Of a DNA stretch of 64,000 nt, positions 38,213 through 46,964 are shown piece by piece (position 1 is the stretch's first letter; each line of letters opens with the position of its first letter). The notes beneath the pieces are model-generated. The model was given only the letters and a program-made list of their open reading frames with translations, did not search any database and was not told the origin of the DNA. The DNA lies in NCBI RefSeq assembly GCF_016950255.1, contig NZ_JACGFN010000001.1, positions 2,170,001-2,234,000 on the forward strand, given 5' to 3'. The DNA comes from Pectobacterium brasiliense. GTDB lineage: Bacteria > Pseudomonadota > Gammaproteobacteria > Enterobacterales > Enterobacteriaceae. The translations under genes were made by a program, and so were the position numbers.

Positions 38213-39448
38213 TATCCCCAACATCGTATCAATCAGCAGATACATGTTCAGTGAAACTACCAGCACGACAATGAGTTGCCCGATACGCTGTACCCATTTG
38301 CCATTGACCATCGTCCCCATCAGTTCACGGTTACCCGTGAAGGACAGCAAGGGAACCAGCGCCAGCGCAATCCCAAAGCTCAGCACTACCTGACTCAATA
38401 CCAGCACCCGCGTCGGATCCATACCGGACAAAATCACGATAAACGACGGCAACATCGTCACGGTGCGGCGCACCCAAAGTGGGATATGGAAACGCACGAA
38501 TCCCTGCATTACCACTTGGCCCGCCAGCGTGCCAACGACGGTAGAAGACAGGCCCGCAGCCACCAGACTCAGACCGAAAATGACCGCGGCGGCTTTACCC
38601 AGCAGCGGCTCCAGCGTGAGGTAGGCTTTATCCAGATCGGCAATATCCTGATTACCACTGAAATGGAACGCCGCTGCCGCCGTCGCCATCATGGCCAGAT
38701 TGACGAATCCAGCGATGGTCATCGCAATTGCGACATCGACCTTCGTTGCCGAATAACGCTCGGCACGGGTATGGCTACCTTCATGCTGTGTCAGGGAAGA
38801 GTGCAGGTAAATCACATGCGGCATAATGGTCGCCCCCAACACGCCGGCGGCCAGCAGCACGGCATCAGAGGTTGGCAGACTAGGAATCGCCATGCCTTTG
38901 GCTAACGCGGACAGCTCAGGCTGAGAGAAGACCAGTTCAACAATATACGCCGCCGCAACAAACAGCAGCAGACCGCCGATGACCATCTCCAGCGGCTTCT
39001 GCCCGCGCTGTTGCAGCATTAAAATCAGGAAGGTTGCAATGGCGGTGAGGATCGCGCCTTCCAGCAGCGACACGCCCAAGAGCAGTTTGAAACCAATCGC
39101 CGCACCGATAAATTCAGCCAGATCGGTCGCCATCGCAATAATTTCGGCCTGCACCCAATACGCCCAAACGGCCGGACGCGGAAAGCGATCGCGGATATGT
39201 TCCGCCAGATTCTTACCCGTTGCGATCCCCAATTTGGCTGACAGCAGTTGGATCAGCATCGCCATCAGGTTCGCCCACACCACCACCCACAGCAGCGTAT
39301 AGCCATAGGCCGCGCCGGACTGGATGTTAGTGGCAAAGTTACCCGGATCGATATAACCAATCGCCGCGATAAACGCCGGGCCCATCAAAGACAGTTTGAC
39401 CTTCCTTGATGTGCGGCTTGTTGATTCAATAACACGGCTACCCGGCAT
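38210..39448 (-). CDS. mntH: Mn(II)/H+ symporter MntH (NRAMP)
   Basis: 412 residues, 11 membrane segments. The NRAMP metal-binding motifs are intact: DPGN in TM1 ([13 protein letters not shown]) and MPH in TM6 ([12 protein letters not shown]). It imports Mn(II), and Fe(II) less well, with protons; useful against plant oxidative defences. ATG 39448 has AGAAGGG upstream. A near-perfect Fur box lies 45-60 bp upstream. Confidence 0.95.
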   Translation of the reverse strand: MPGSRVIESTSRTSRKVKLSLMGPAFIAAIGYIDPGNFATNIQSGAAYGYTLLWVVVWANLMAMLIQLLSAKLGIATGKNLAEHIRDRFPRPAVWAYWVQAEIIAMATDLAEFIGAAIGFKLLLGVSLLEGAILTAIATFLILMLQQRGQKPLEMVIGGLLLFVAAAYIVELVFSQPELSALAKGMAIPSLPTSDAVLLAAGVLGATIMPHVIYLHSSLTQHEGSHTRAERYSATKVDVAIAMTIAGFVNLAMMATAAAAFHFSGNQDIADLDKAYLTLEPLLGKAAAVIFGLSLVAAGLSSTVVGTLAGQVVMQGFVRFHIPLWVRRTVTMLPSFIVILSGMDPTRVLVLSQVVLSFGIALALVPLLSFTGNRELMGTMVNGKWVQRIGQLIVVLVVSLNMYLLIDTMLGI

Positions 39449-39492
39449 AGTATGACCCTTCTAACACTGGTGTTTTATTACTCTCACAAAAA

Positions 39493-39507
39493 CGATAATG
39501 ATTATCA
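39493..39507 (-). promoter_or_regulatory. Fur box upstream of mntH
   Basis: CGATAATGATTATCA matches the 7-1-7 Fur consensus at all but one position. It is placed 45-59 bp before the mntH start. In E. coli mntH is repressed by Fur and by MntR; no separate MntR box was identified. Confidence 0.8.
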
Positions 39508-39612
39508 AGTGCATTTAGGGTGGTAATACCAATTCTTTTGATAGTTAATGATGATGAGTCATTCAAAACCTAAAAAACATCTTTTTTATCAAACAAATCT
39601 TAACAAAATATA

Positions 39613-39643
39613 AACAAAAAACCCCATGCAGGGCACGGGGTTT
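39613..39643 (-). terminator. Rho-independent terminator of grpE
   Basis: AAACCCC (39619-39625) pairs with GGGGTTT (39637-39643); the minus strand then reads GGTTTTTTG. It lies 64 bp past the grpE stop. Confidence 0.75.
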
Positions 39644-39706
39644 GGAATGAAGATACGCTGTCACTATGGTACGTAAAAAGCAGATAGTGCGTAAAAGCAG
39701 ACAGAA

Positions 39707-40294
39707 TCAGTCTTGTGCTTTTGATACCGCGACCATCGCCGGACGTAGCAAACGACCGTTCAGCGTATAGCCTTTTTGCATGACCATCATGACATGGTTC
39801 GGCTGGTGATCGGCCGAAGGTAGCATCGTCATTGCCTGATGCACTTCTGGGTTAAACGGTACGCCCACATCACCCACAACCTCGATGCCAAACTTGCGTA
39901 CAGCATCCAGCAGCGATTTCAGCGTCAGTTCAACACCTTCAATCATCGCAACCAGTGATTCGTTGGACTTATCCGCCGTATCCAGCGCACGCTCCAGGTT
40001 GTCGATAACCGGCAGCATTTCGCTGGCAAATTTCTCTACCGCAAATTTGTGCGCTTTCTCAACATCCATTTCCGCACGGCGGCGAATGTTATCGGCTTCA
40101 GCACGGACGCGAAGCATATTGTCACGTTCACGCTGTTGCAGTTCGCTCAACTGGGTTTCCAGTTCTGCGATGCGCGCATCACGCGGGTCAGCTACGTCTG
40201 CCGTCTCTGGCGCGGCATCCGCTTGCTGCCCTTTTGCTGCTTCCTTTTGATCCAGGACTTGCTCGTCAGGCGTTTTCTGTTCTTTACTACTCAT
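39707..40294 (-). CDS. grpE: Nucleotide exchange factor GrpE
   Basis: 195 residues. A Gln/Asp-rich disordered N-terminus (1-38), a long coiled coil (about 40-100; [20 protein letters not shown]), and the C-terminal beta domain with [15 protein letters not shown] and [17 protein letters not shown]. It dimerises and releases ADP from DnaK, and acts as a thermosensor. A sigma-32 promoter stands upstream. Confidence 0.97.
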   Translation of the reverse strand: MSSKEQKTPDEQVLDQKEAAKGQQADAAPETADVADPRDARIAELETQLSELQQRERDNMLRVRAEADNIRRRAEMDVEKAHKFAVEKFASEMLPVIDNLERALDTADKSNESLVAMIEGVELTLKSLLDAVRKFGIEVVGDVGVPFNPEVHQAMTMLPSADHQPNHVMMVMQKGYTLNGRLLRPAMVAVSKAQD

Positions 40295-40334
40295 GAAATT
40301 CTCCGCGGTTTAGCATTAATCTCGCTAGTTGCTT

Positions 40335-40363
40335 ATTATGGGGATCAAAATCGGGGATTCAAG
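40335..40363 (-). promoter_or_regulatory. Sigma-32 heat-shock promoter of grpE
   Basis: On the minus strand CTTGAA (40363-40358) is followed after 14 nt by CCCCATAAT (40343-40335), matching the heat-shock consensus CTTGAA-N13/14-CCCCATNT. It ends about 40 bp before the grpE start. Confidence 0.85.
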
Positions 40364-40425
40364 GGAACCAGTCATATATTGGTTCCAGCCGCTGCCGATA
40401 CACCACGCTGAGGACAAAAACAGCA

Positions 40426-41322
40426 ATGAACACACCGCTTACAATGAACAGGCCGTTTAATTGTATTGGCATTGTCGGCCATCCGCGCCACCCAACGGCG
40501 CTGGCAACGCATGAGATGCTCTATCACTGGCTCACCGACAAAGGTTACTCAGTTCTGATCGAGCAGCAGATCGCCCGTGAGTTGAATCTAAAAGACGCAC
40601 CGACCGCGAGCCTTGCCGACATCGGCCAGCAGGCAGATTTGGCGGTTGTCGTTGGCGGTGATGGCAACATGCTCGGTGCAGCGCGTGTGCTGTCGCGCTA
40701 TGACATCAAGGTGATCGGTGTGAACCGTGGCAACCTCGGTTTTCTGACCGATCTCGATCCTGATCAGGCGCAGCAGCAGCTTTCTGACGTTCTCGACGGC
40801 CATTATTTGAGCGAACAACGTTTCATGTTAGAAGCGCACGTTTGCCGCGCAAACCAGCAGGACAGCATCAGTACCGCCATTAACGAAGTGGTGCTTCACC
40901 CCGGAAAAGTCGCACATATGATTGAATTTGAAGTCTATATTGACGACAAATTCGCCTTCTCCCAGCGTTCAGACGGCCTGATTATCGCCACGCCTACCGG
41001 CTCCACCGCCTATTCCCTTTCCGCTGGCGGCCCGATTCTGACGCCGTCGCTGGATGCGATTGCGCTGGTGCCCATGTTCCCACACACGCTGTCTGCCCGC
41101 CCGCTGGTAATTAACAGCAGCAGCACGATTCGGTTGAAATTCTCCTGCATTACCAATGACCTGGAAATCAGTTGCGACAGCCAGATTGCATTACCGGTAC
41201 AGGAAGGCGAAGAAGTCCTCATTCGCCGCAGCGAACATTACCTGAATCTGATTCACCCAAAAAATTACAGCTATTTCAACACACTAAGCTCAAAACTCGG
41301 CTGGTCAAAAAAATTATTCTAA
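40426..41322 (+). CDS. nadK: NAD kinase
   Basis: 298 residues, about six more than E. coli NadK at the N-terminus. Contains [13 protein letters not shown] (the GGDGN motif, catalytic Asp), [27 protein letters not shown] and the tail LGWSKKLF. Phosphorylates NAD to NADP. GAGGAC stands 9 nt before ATG 40426; ATG 40444 is an alternative. Divergent from grpE with recN downstream, exactly as in E. coli. Confidence 0.95.
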   Translation: MNTPLTMNRPFNCIGIVGHPRHPTALATHEMLYHWLTDKGYSVLIEQQIARELNLKDAPTASLADIGQQADLAVVVGGDGNMLGAARVLSRYDIKVIGVNRGNLGFLTDLDPDQAQQQLSDVLDGHYLSEQRFMLEAHVCRANQQDSISTAINEVVLHPGKVAHMIEFEVYIDDKFAFSQRSDGLIIATPTGSTAYSLSAGGPILTPSLDAIALVPMFPHTLSARPLVINSSSTIRLKFSCITNDLEISCDSQIALPVQEGEEVLIRRSEHYLNLIHPKNYSYFNTLSSKLGWSKKLF

Positions 41323-41340
41323 AATTTTATCCAGCTACTT

Positions 41341-41360
41341 TACTGTATATAAAACCAGTT
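41341..41360 (+). promoter_or_regulatory. LexA (SOS) box of recN
   Basis: TACTGTATATAAAACCAGTT matches the LexA consensus CTGT-N8-ACAG with one mismatch (CCAG) and resembles the first E. coli recN box. It lies 44-63 bp before recN. Confidence 0.85.
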
Positions 41361-41364
41361 TATA

Positions 41365-41394
41365 CTGTATGTAATCACATGTGATTACATACAG
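41365..41394 (+). promoter_or_regulatory. 30-bp palindrome containing further LexA half-sites
   Basis: A perfect inverted repeat: CTGTATGTAATCACA followed by its exact complement TGTGATTACATACAG, with no gap. Each arm begins like a LexA site (CTGTATGTAATCACAT). The palindrome ends at the AGGGG ribosome site of recN, so in RNA it could form a hairpin next to the start codon. Confidence 0.65.
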
Positions 41395-41403
41395 GGGTTT
41401 ATC

Positions 41404-43065
41404 ATGCTGGCGCAACTCACTATCAGTAACTTCGCCATCGTGCGCGAATTAGAAATCGATTTTCAGTCAGGAATGAGCGTAATCACCGGAGAAACCGGTG
41501 CGGGGAAATCCATTGCGATTGACGCCCTCGGTTTATGTCTGGGAAATCGTTCTGACGCCAGCATGGTCAGGCCAGGCGCTGCCCGCGCCGACATTTGCGC
41601 CCGCTTTGCGCTGGCGGATACCCCGACGGCACGTCAGTGGCTGGAGGAAAACCAGTTGGATGACAGCAACGAGTGCCTGCTACGCCGCGTTATTAGCGCC
41701 GATGGTCGTTCACGCGGCTTTATTAACGGCACCGCCGTACCGCTGTCCCAACTACGTGAACTCGGCCAGCATCTGATTCAGGTGCATGGTCAGCATGCTC
41801 ATCAGCTACTGCTGCGTTCCGATCATCAAAAGCACCTGCTGGATGCCTATGCCGATGAACCGAAGCTGCTGGTTGCTATGCAGCAGGTTTGGCATCAGTG
41901 GCACCAAAGCTGCCGCGCGCTGGCGCAGCTGCAACAGGCGGCCATTGAGCGCGAAGCTCGCCGGGAACTGCTGCAATACCAATTAAAAGAACTGAATGAA
42001 TTCTCCCCGCAGCCCGGGGAATACGAACAAATTGACGTGGAATATAAGCGTCTGGCGAATAGCGGTCAGCTACTGACGATGAGCCAACAGGCCATGCAAC
42101 TGCTGAGCGAAGACGACGAGCAGAACATCATCAGTATGCTGCACAGCGTAAAACATCAGCTTGGCGAACTCATCAGCATGGATGACAAACTGTCTGGCGT
42201 GCTGTCCATGCTCGAAGAAGCCGGCATTCAACTTAGCGAAGCCAGCGATGAATTGCGCCACTACAGCGAACAAATGGATCTCGACCCGATTCGGCTGTAT
42301 GAACTGGAACAACGCCTGTCACGCCAGCTCGCGCTGGCACGCAAACACCATGTTGCTCCAGAAGCGCTCCCCGCGTTCCATCAACAGCTATTGGAAGAAC
42401 AGCAACAGCTGGAGCAGCAGGAAAGCGACCATGACGCGCTTAGCGCTTCCGTCGGCGAATACCATCAGCAGGCGTTGCACCTTGCAGAACAGCTACACGT
42501 GCGCCGTCAGCACCACGCCAGCGAACTGGCTCAGCTCATCACCACCAATATGCGTGAGCTGGCAATGCCACACGGCCACTTCACCATTGATGTGAAATTT
42601 ACGCCAGATAACCTGACGGTCACCGGTGCCGACAGTATTGAATTCCGCGTGACGACAAACCCAGGCCAGCCGCATCAGACATTGGCAAAAGTGGCCTCAG
42701 GCGGTGAGCTATCGCGTATCGCACTGATTATTCAGGTGATTACCGCACAGAAAATGGACACCCCAGCGATGATCTTCGATGAGGTCGATGTAGGTATTAG
42801 CGGACCAACAGCAGCCATCGTCGGTAGAATGCTGCGCCAGCTCGGCGAATCCACGCAGGTGATGTGCGTGACGCACCTGCCACAGGTCGCGGGCTGCGGT
42901 CATCAACACTTCTTCGTGAGCAAACAAACGGACGGTGCAGAAACGGAAACGCTGATGCAATCCTTAGATAAACGTGCTCGGCTACAAGAACTGGCACGTC
43001 TCTTGGGTGGTAGCGCCGTCACCAAAAATACGCTGGCAAATGCCAAAGAACTGCTGGCAGCCTAA
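41404..43065 (+). CDS. recN: DNA repair protein RecN
   Basis: 553 residues, SMC-like. N-terminal Walker A GETGAGKS (about 30-37), coiled-coil arms (about 165-340, Gln/Glu-rich), a signature motif [15 protein letters not shown] and Walker [13 protein letters not shown]. It acts in SOS-induced double-strand break repair, holding broken ends with RecA. AGGGG stands 7 nt before ATG. Regulated by LexA through the sites directly upstream. Confidence 0.96.
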   Translation: MLAQLTISNFAIVRELEIDFQSGMSVITGETGAGKSIAIDALGLCLGNRSDASMVRPGAARADICARFALADTPTARQWLEENQLDDSNECLLRRVISADGRSRGFINGTAVPLSQLRELGQHLIQVHGQHAHQLLLRSDHQKHLLDAYADEPKLLVAMQQVWHQWHQSCRALAQLQQAAIEREARRELLQYQLKELNEFSPQPGEYEQIDVEYKRLANSGQLLTMSQQAMQLLSEDDEQNIISMLHSVKHQLGELISMDDKLSGVLSMLEEAGIQLSEASDELRHYSEQMDLDPIRLYELEQRLSRQLALARKHHVAPEALPAFHQQLLEEQQQLEQQESDHDALSASVGEYHQQALHLAEQLHVRRQHHASELAQLITTNMRELAMPHGHFTIDVKFTPDNLTVTGADSIEFRVTTNPGQPHQTLAKVASGGELSRIALIIQVITAQKMDTPAMIFDEVDVGISGPTAAIVGRMLRQLGESTQVMCVTHLPQVAGCGHQHFFVSKQTDGAETETLMQSLDKRARLQELARLLGGSAVTKNTLANAKELLAA

Positions 43066-43102
43066 AATCCACAGCCGACAAGGGCGAGAAAGGTGCATCA
43101 CC

Positions 43103-43127
43103 GGTAAAAAAGCTCAACTTTTTTACC
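43103..43127 (+). terminator. Terminator hairpin after recN
   Basis: GGTAAAAAAG (43103-43112) pairs with CTTTTTTACC (43118-43127), loop 5 nt. The stem is A/U-rich with the T run inside the 3' arm, so efficiency may be partial. Confidence 0.55.
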
Positions 43128-43147
43128 TTCCTGAGGTCATACAATCG

Positions 43148-43174
43148 CCTTGCAGGTTTCCAAGTCCTGCAAGG
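43148..43174 (+). other. Stem-loop in the bamE leader
   Basis: CCTTGCAGG (43148-43156) pairs with CCTGCAAGG (43166-43174), loop 9 nt, about 45 bp before bamE. It could be a second recN terminator or a leader structure. Confidence 0.45.
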
Positions 43175-43218
43175 TCTATTATCATCGGCAACCTATGCCC
43201 TTAAGGAATGTAATCACT

Positions 43219-43554
43219 ATGCGCTGTAAAACGCTGACTGTCGTCGCCGCGGTGGTTGTTATGCTGACTGCCGGTTGTTCCACACTGGAAAAGGTGGTCT
43301 ATCGGCCGGACATCAATCAGGGAAACTATCTGGCACCGGCTGACGTTGCGAAAATTCACACCGGCATGACCAAACAACAGGTCGCTTATACGCTGGGTAC
43401 ACCTATGATGCAGGATCCGTTTGGCAGCGATACCTGGTTTTACATCTTCCGCCAGCAGCCTGGCCATGAATCAGTAAAACAACAGACGCTGACGCTGACC
43501 TTCAGCGGCAGTGGCGTGTTAACCAACATCAACAACAAGCCCGCGCTGGATTAA
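43219..43554 (+). CDS. bamE: Outer-membrane assembly lipoprotein BamE
   Basis: 111 residues. Lipoprotein signal peptide with lipobox LTAGC (Cys20 lipidated), then [33 protein letters not shown] and [11 protein letters not shown], as in E. coli BamE (SmpA). A small subunit of the BAM complex that folds beta-barrels such as the FusA receptor. ATG 43219 is chosen by homology, with AAGGAA about 11 nt upstream. Confidence 0.95.
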   Translation: MRCKTLTVVAAVVVMLTAGCSTLEKVVYRPDINQGNYLAPADVAKIHTGMTKQQVAYTLGTPMMQDPFGSDTWFYIFRQQPGHESVKQQTLTLTFSGSGVLTNINNKPALD

Positions 43555-43599
43555 TGCTTTCAATGCCGTTCGGCTGAATCAGGATAAACGATTCTGGCA

Positions 43600-43690
43600 G
43601 CCAGAGGCGACGCGTTAAGACGAAGCCCATAATGGGCGGGCTACTTGAAAGAAGCCAGCGCACACGCGGCTTGATGTATGACGGGTATAA
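43600..43690. repeat. Degenerate copy of the ATACCC/GGGTAT intergenic repeat
   Basis: The right half (CCAGCGCACACGCGGCTTGA, then TGTATGACGGGTATA) matches the right half of the repeat at 28054-28178 with a few substitutions. The left half is eroded. It lies between bamE and its terminator. Confidence 0.6.
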
Positions 43691-43693
43691 CAG

Positions 43694-43733
43694 CAGGCAA
43701 ATCTGAACACTTCAGGTTTGCCTGTGTTTTTTT
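43694..43733 (+). terminator. Rho-independent terminator of bamE
   Basis: CAGGCAAATCTGAA (43694-43707) pairs with TTCAGGTTTGCCTG (43711-43724) with one G-U pair, followed by GTTTTTTT. Strong and also correctly placed to separate bamE from the converging rnfH. Confidence 0.85.
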
Positions 43734-43792
43734 GTAAGGGCATTTCGATAATAACGCTCAGGAAAACGTCATGTGCCGTTCAACGACATCGT

Positions 43793-44083
43793 TCAAGATT
43801 TGCTCTTAGCACGTTCTGCGCGCTGACGACGTAGCTCTTTCGGATCGGCAATCAGCGGACGATAAATTTCCACGCGGTCCCCCTCTTGCACCACATCGGC
43901 CAGCTTCGCCGCACGGCTGTAAATACCGACTTTATTCACCTGCAAATCGATATCATGGCGCAGTTCCAGCAGGCCCGATGCCACAATCGCCTGCTCAACC
44001 GTACTGCCCTCTTCCAGCTTCACCGTGCGTAGATACTGGCGTTCCGGCAACGCGTAGACCACATCAACCTGCATTGCGGACAC
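43793..44083 (-). CDS. rnfH: RnfH family protein
   Basis: 96 residues, the same length as E. coli RnfH, a ubiquitin-like-fold protein of unclear function. Segments [45 protein letters not shown] and [19 protein letters not shown] are diagnostic. GTG 44083 (MSAMQVDVV) is chosen because AGAGG stands 6 nt upstream and it reproduces the family length. The start overlaps the end of ratA by 20 bp, as in E. coli. Confidence 0.9.
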   Translation of the reverse strand: MSAMQVDVVYALPERQYLRTVKLEEGSTVEQAIVASGLLELRHDIDLQVNKVGIYSRAAKLADVVQEGDRVEIYRPLIADPKELRRQRAERAKSKS

Positions 44084-44510
44084 TGTAGACCTCTTTTGCT
44101 CGCTGCGTGAAAGCCTGCACCATATTTCCTGCCAGCTCCTTGAATACTTTGCCAAAAGCGAGTTCAATCAAGGCATTGGTGAATTCAAATTCCAGATGCA
44201 GCTCGACTTTACAGGCATCGGCGCTCAGCGGCGTAAAATGCCAGTCGCCACCCAATTGACGGAATGGGCCATCAACCAACTGCATATTGATATTCTGGTT
44301 GTGCGTCAGCGTATTACGGGTGGTAAAGGTCTTGCTGATACCGGCTTTGGAAACGTCCACGGCGGCGGTCATCTCCCCTTCTGAGGAGGAGAGCACGCGG
44401 CTCCCCGTACAGCCCGGTAAAAACGCGGAGTAGGAAGCGACATCATTCACCAGCTTGTACATCTGTTCAGCGCTGAACGGCACCAGTGCGGAACGACTTA
44501 TCTTTGGCAT
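44064..44510 (-). CDS. ratA: RatA, START-domain ribosome association toxin / CoQ10-binding homologue
   Basis: 148 residues with a START/Coq10-like fold ([58 protein letters not shown]). E. coli RatA binds 50S subunits and blocks 70S formation when overproduced; homologues assist ubiquinone function. Divergent from smpB and overlapping rnfH at its 3' end. Confidence 0.92.
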   Translation of the reverse strand: MPKISRSALVPFSAEQMYKLVNDVASYSAFLPGCTGSRVLSSSEGEMTAAVDVSKAGISKTFTTRNTLTHNQNINMQLVDGPFRQLGGDWHFTPLSADACKVELHLEFEFTNALIELAFGKVFKELAGNMVQAFTQRAKEVYSVRNAG

Positions 44511-44650
44511 ACTATTTTCCGTGATTCATAAAACGCGCAAAATAATAGCACTGATAGCCCGACAGACAAAAATTCTGCGAAGCTTATCGCACGATATCAT
44601 TAACCACGACACGGACGCACGACGGGGATTTCATTCCCAATGACATCCAG

Positions 44651-44656
44651 TATAAT
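44651..44656 (+). promoter_or_regulatory. Candidate -10 box (TATAAT) of smpB
   Basis: TATAAT ends 9 bp before the smpB ATG, implying a very short or absent leader if used. No good -35 element was seen, and no strong ribosome site precedes smpB. Confidence 0.35.
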
Positions 44657-44665
44657 GACGGCACT

Positions 44666-45148
44666 ATGACAAAGAAAAAAGCATACAAACCCGGTTCCGC
44701 CACCATTGCGCAGAACAAGCGCGCCCGTCACGAATACTTCATTGAGGAAGAATTTGAGGCCGGCCTTGCGCTGCAAGGATGGGAAGTCAAATCACTGCGC
44801 GCAGGCAAAGCAAACCTCAGCGACAGCTATGTCACCTTCATGAACGGTGAAGCTTACCTGTTTGGCGCAACAATCACGCCGCTGAATGTGGCTTCATCAC
44901 ACGTTGTGTGCGATCCCATACGCACGCGCAAACTCCTGCTCAACAAACGCGAACTGGATTCGCTGTTTGGCCGCGTCAGTCGCGATGGCTATACGGTAGT
45001 CGCGCTATCCATGTATTGGAAAAATGCCTGGAGTAAAGTCAAAATCGGCGTGGCGAAAGGTAAAAAAGATCACGACAAGCGTGATGACATCAAAGAACGT
45101 GAATGGAAGTTAGACAAAGCCCGTATCATGAAGAACGCCAATCGCTAA
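44666..45148 (+). CDS. smpB: SsrA-binding protein SmpB
   Basis: 160 residues as in E. coli. Contains [52 protein letters not shown] and the Lys/Arg-rich C-terminal tail ([20 protein letters not shown]) that mimics an anticodon arm. Required with tmRNA for ribosome rescue. Its partner ssrA starts 50 bp downstream. Confidence 0.97.
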   Translation: MTKKKAYKPGSATIAQNKRARHEYFIEEEFEAGLALQGWEVKSLRAGKANLSDSYVTFMNGEAYLFGATITPLNVASSHVVCDPIRTRKLLLNKRELDSLFGRVSRDGYTVVALSMYWKNAWSKVKIGVAKGKKDHDKRDDIKEREWKLDKARIMKNANR

Positions 45149-45198
45149 GCCACTGGCTTAACAACGGTAAGTTCTGGTATACTGGCGACAGTTTCTTG

Positions 45199-45561
45199 GG
45201 GGCTGATTCTGGATTCGACGGGATTTGCAAAGCCCAAGGTGCATGCCGAGGGGCGGTTTGCCTCGTAAAAAGCCGCAAAAAAATAGTCGCAAACGACGAA
45301 AACTACGCTTTAGCAGCTTAATAACCTGCTTATAGCCCTCTCTCCCTAGCCTCCGCTCTTAGGACGGGGATCAAGAGAGGTCAAACCCAAAAGAGATCGT
45401 GTGGATGCCTTGCCTGGGGTTGAAGCACTAAATCTAATCAGGCTAGTTTGTTAGTGGCGTGTCTATTCGCAGCTGGCAAGCGAATGTAAAGATAGACTAA
45501 GCATGTAGTACCGACGGTAGAGTGGTTCCGGACGGGGGTTCAAATCCCCCCAGCTCCACCA
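45199..45561 (+). ncRNA. ssrA: Transfer-messenger RNA (tmRNA)
   Basis: 363 nt, very close to E. coli tmRNA: starts GGGGCTGATTCTGGATTCG, ends with the T-arm and CTCCACCA acceptor. The tag reading frame (45289-45318, then TAA TAA) encodes ANDENYALAA, preceded by the resume region AAAAATAGTCGCAAAC. Pseudoknot segments (GGTGCATGCCGAGGGGCGG; GCCTGGGGTTGAAG) are recognisable. The 3' end is the integration site of the satellite that begins immediately downstream, and integration preserves the tRNA-like domain. Confidence 0.97.
45539..45561 (+). other. attL in the 3' end of ssrA
   Basis: The T-arm and acceptor sequence TTCAAATCCCCCCAGC (45539-45554) reappears with 2 mismatches at 56751-56766 (attR1) and 3 at 59465-59480 (attR2). 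This identifies ssrA as attB for the adjacent P4-like elements. Confidence 0.7.
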
Positions 45562-45594
45562 CATTATGATCCGGATACGTCCGGTGAAATCCAG

Positions 45595-45629
45595 AAAGCC
45601 CGCACGGCACAAGCCCTGCGGGCTTTTTT
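45595..45629 (+). terminator. Terminator at the left end of the satellite
   Basis: AAAGCCCGCA (45595-45604) pairs with TGCGGGCTTT (45617-45626), followed by six T. It ends ssrA transcription and insulates int. A similar structure stands at the equivalent place of the second element (56810-56846). Confidence 0.85.
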
Positions 45630-45630
45630 G

Positions 45631-45695
45631 TGTCCGTCATTGTCCGACGATATTCGCCTGAATCCAGAGATTATTGGTATACGAATTGGTATACG
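45631..45695 (+). repeat. Left-end repeat of the satellite, copy A
   Basis: The 65 bp from TGTCCGTCAT to the second ATTGGTATACG correspond to 56846-56908 (shared blocks GTCCGACGA, ATTCGCCTGAATCC, ATTGGTATACG). Both copies follow a terminator hairpin, so they mark the left ends of two related elements. Confidence 0.75.
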
Positions 45696-45743
45696 GTAGA
45701 ATATATACCAAAAGGCGTATACCAATTGCATGCGTATACCAAT
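45673..45743. promoter_or_regulatory. Four ATTGGTATACG sites in inverted arrangement before int
   Basis: ATTGGTATACG at 45673-45683 and 45685-45695, and its complement CGTATACCAAT at 45716-45726 and 45733-45743. The block ends 16 bp before the integrase ATG. It is suited to binding by the integrase, AlpA or another regulator controlling int. Single copies occur at the right end (56675-56685) and in the second left end (56886-56896). Confidence 0.65.
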
Positions 45744-45759
45744 CACGAAGGATATCCCC

Positions 45760-46956
45760 ATGGCACGGACAACCCGCCCACTCACCCACACTGAAGTACA
45801 AAAAGCCAAAGCGACAGACAAAGATCTGACGTTGCACGATGGCAACGGGTTATTCCTCTTAGTCAAAACCACAGGTAAAAAGCTGTGGCGGTTCCGCTAC
45901 CAGAAACCCATAACCGGCCAGCGAACTATGATCGGATTTGGCGCTTACCCGGCATTGTCATTAGCCGACGCACGCGCCATGAGAGACGAAAAACTGTCTT
46001 TGTTAGCCAAAGGAATAGACCCACAGGAAAAAGTGACTAAGGAAGTCGAAGAAGCGCAAATCGCGGTAGAAAGCATCTTCATCAATGTGGCGCGTAACTG
46101 GTTCACACTAAAACAGACAAAGGTCAGCGCGGATCACGCCAAAGACATTTGGCGATCGCTGGAAAAAGATGTGCTCCCGGCGATTGAGAATATCCCAGTA
46201 CAGGAAATCAAAGCCCGCACGTTGATACAGGCGCTAGAGCCGATTAAAGCCCGAGGAGCATTGGAAACTGTCAGACGCTTAGTACAGCGTATTAACGAAA
46301 TCATGGTTTACGCGGTCAATACGGGGCTGATTGACGCTAACCCCGCCTCTGGCATTGGTATGGCCTTTGAACGCCCTAAAAAGCAACACATGCCGACTAT
46401 TCGGCCAGAAGAGCTACCCAAGCTAATGCGCACCATTGCCATGTCTAACCTGTCCATCCCAACCCGTTGCTTATTAGAATGGCAGCTACTGACGCTAATT
46501 CGCCCGGCAGAAGCCTCCGCAACGGCATGGGCAGAGATCGATATAGAGGAAAGAACGTGGAGCATTCCGGCTGAACGCATGAAAGCCAAGCGTGATCATA
46601 TCGTTCCGCTTTCCGATCAAGCGCTGGAACTACTCGACATCATGCGCCCTATCAGCGGCAACCGGGAACATGTATTCCCCAGCCGCAACGATCCTAAAAA
46701 ACCCATGAACAGCCAGACCGCAAACGCCGCATTAAAACGCATCGGCTACGGTGGCAAACTGGTCGCACATGGTTTACGCTCAATAGCCAGCACCGCCATG
46801 AATGAAGCCGGTTTTAATCCTGATGTGATTGAAGCGGCGTTGGCTCATAGCGATAAAAATGAGGTAAGAAAAGCTTATAATCGTTCAACATACTTTACCC
46901 AACGTATTGAATTAATGTATTGGTGGGGTGTGTTTATTAAAAACAAAGAGGGTTAA
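45760..46956 (+). CDS. int: P4-type tyrosine integrase
   Basis: 398 residues. N-terminal arm-binding DUF4102-like domain (about 1-90: LTLHDGNGLFLLVKTTGKKL, GFGAYPALSLADARAM), core-binding domain (about 100-190), and C-terminal catalytic domain with Arg in LIRPAEA, Lys in MKAKRDH, HGLRS, LAHSDKN and the nucleophile Tyr near the C-terminus (RKAYNRSTY). It integrates and excises the element at ssrA. ATG 45760 has AAGGA 8 nt upstream. It shares a palindromic stop region with the convergent 567-residue gene. Confidence 0.92.
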   Translation: MARTTRPLTHTEVQKAKATDKDLTLHDGNGLFLLVKTTGKKLWRFRYQKPITGQRTMIGFGAYPALSLADARAMRDEKLSLLAKGIDPQEKVTKEVEEAQIAVESIFINVARNWFTLKQTKVSADHAKDIWRSLEKDVLPAIENIPVQEIKARTLIQALEPIKARGALETVRRLVQRINEIMVYAVNTGLIDANPASGIGMAFERPKKQHMPTIRPEELPKLMRTIAMSNLSIPTRCLLEWQLLTLIRPAEASATAWAEIDIEERTWSIPAERMKAKRDHIVPLSDQALELLDIMRPISGNREHVFPSRNDPKKPMNSQTANAALKRIGYGGKLVAHGLRSIASTAMNEAGFNPDVIEAALAHSDKNEVRKAYNRSTYFTQRIELMYWWGVFIKNKEG

Positions 46957-46964
46957 CCCTCTTT
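46945..46964. other. 20-bp perfect palindrome at the convergent stop codons
   Basis: AAAGAGGGTT and its exact complement AACCCTCTTT: both convergent genes end in codons for Glu-Gly-stop read from the same palindrome. It may double as a compact bidirectional terminator. Confidence 0.6.

Noticed and set aside
44084..44167. 28-codon upstream extension of rnfH
   Set aside because: It lies inside ratA; the GTG at 44083 has a good ribosome site and yields the family length of 96 residues.
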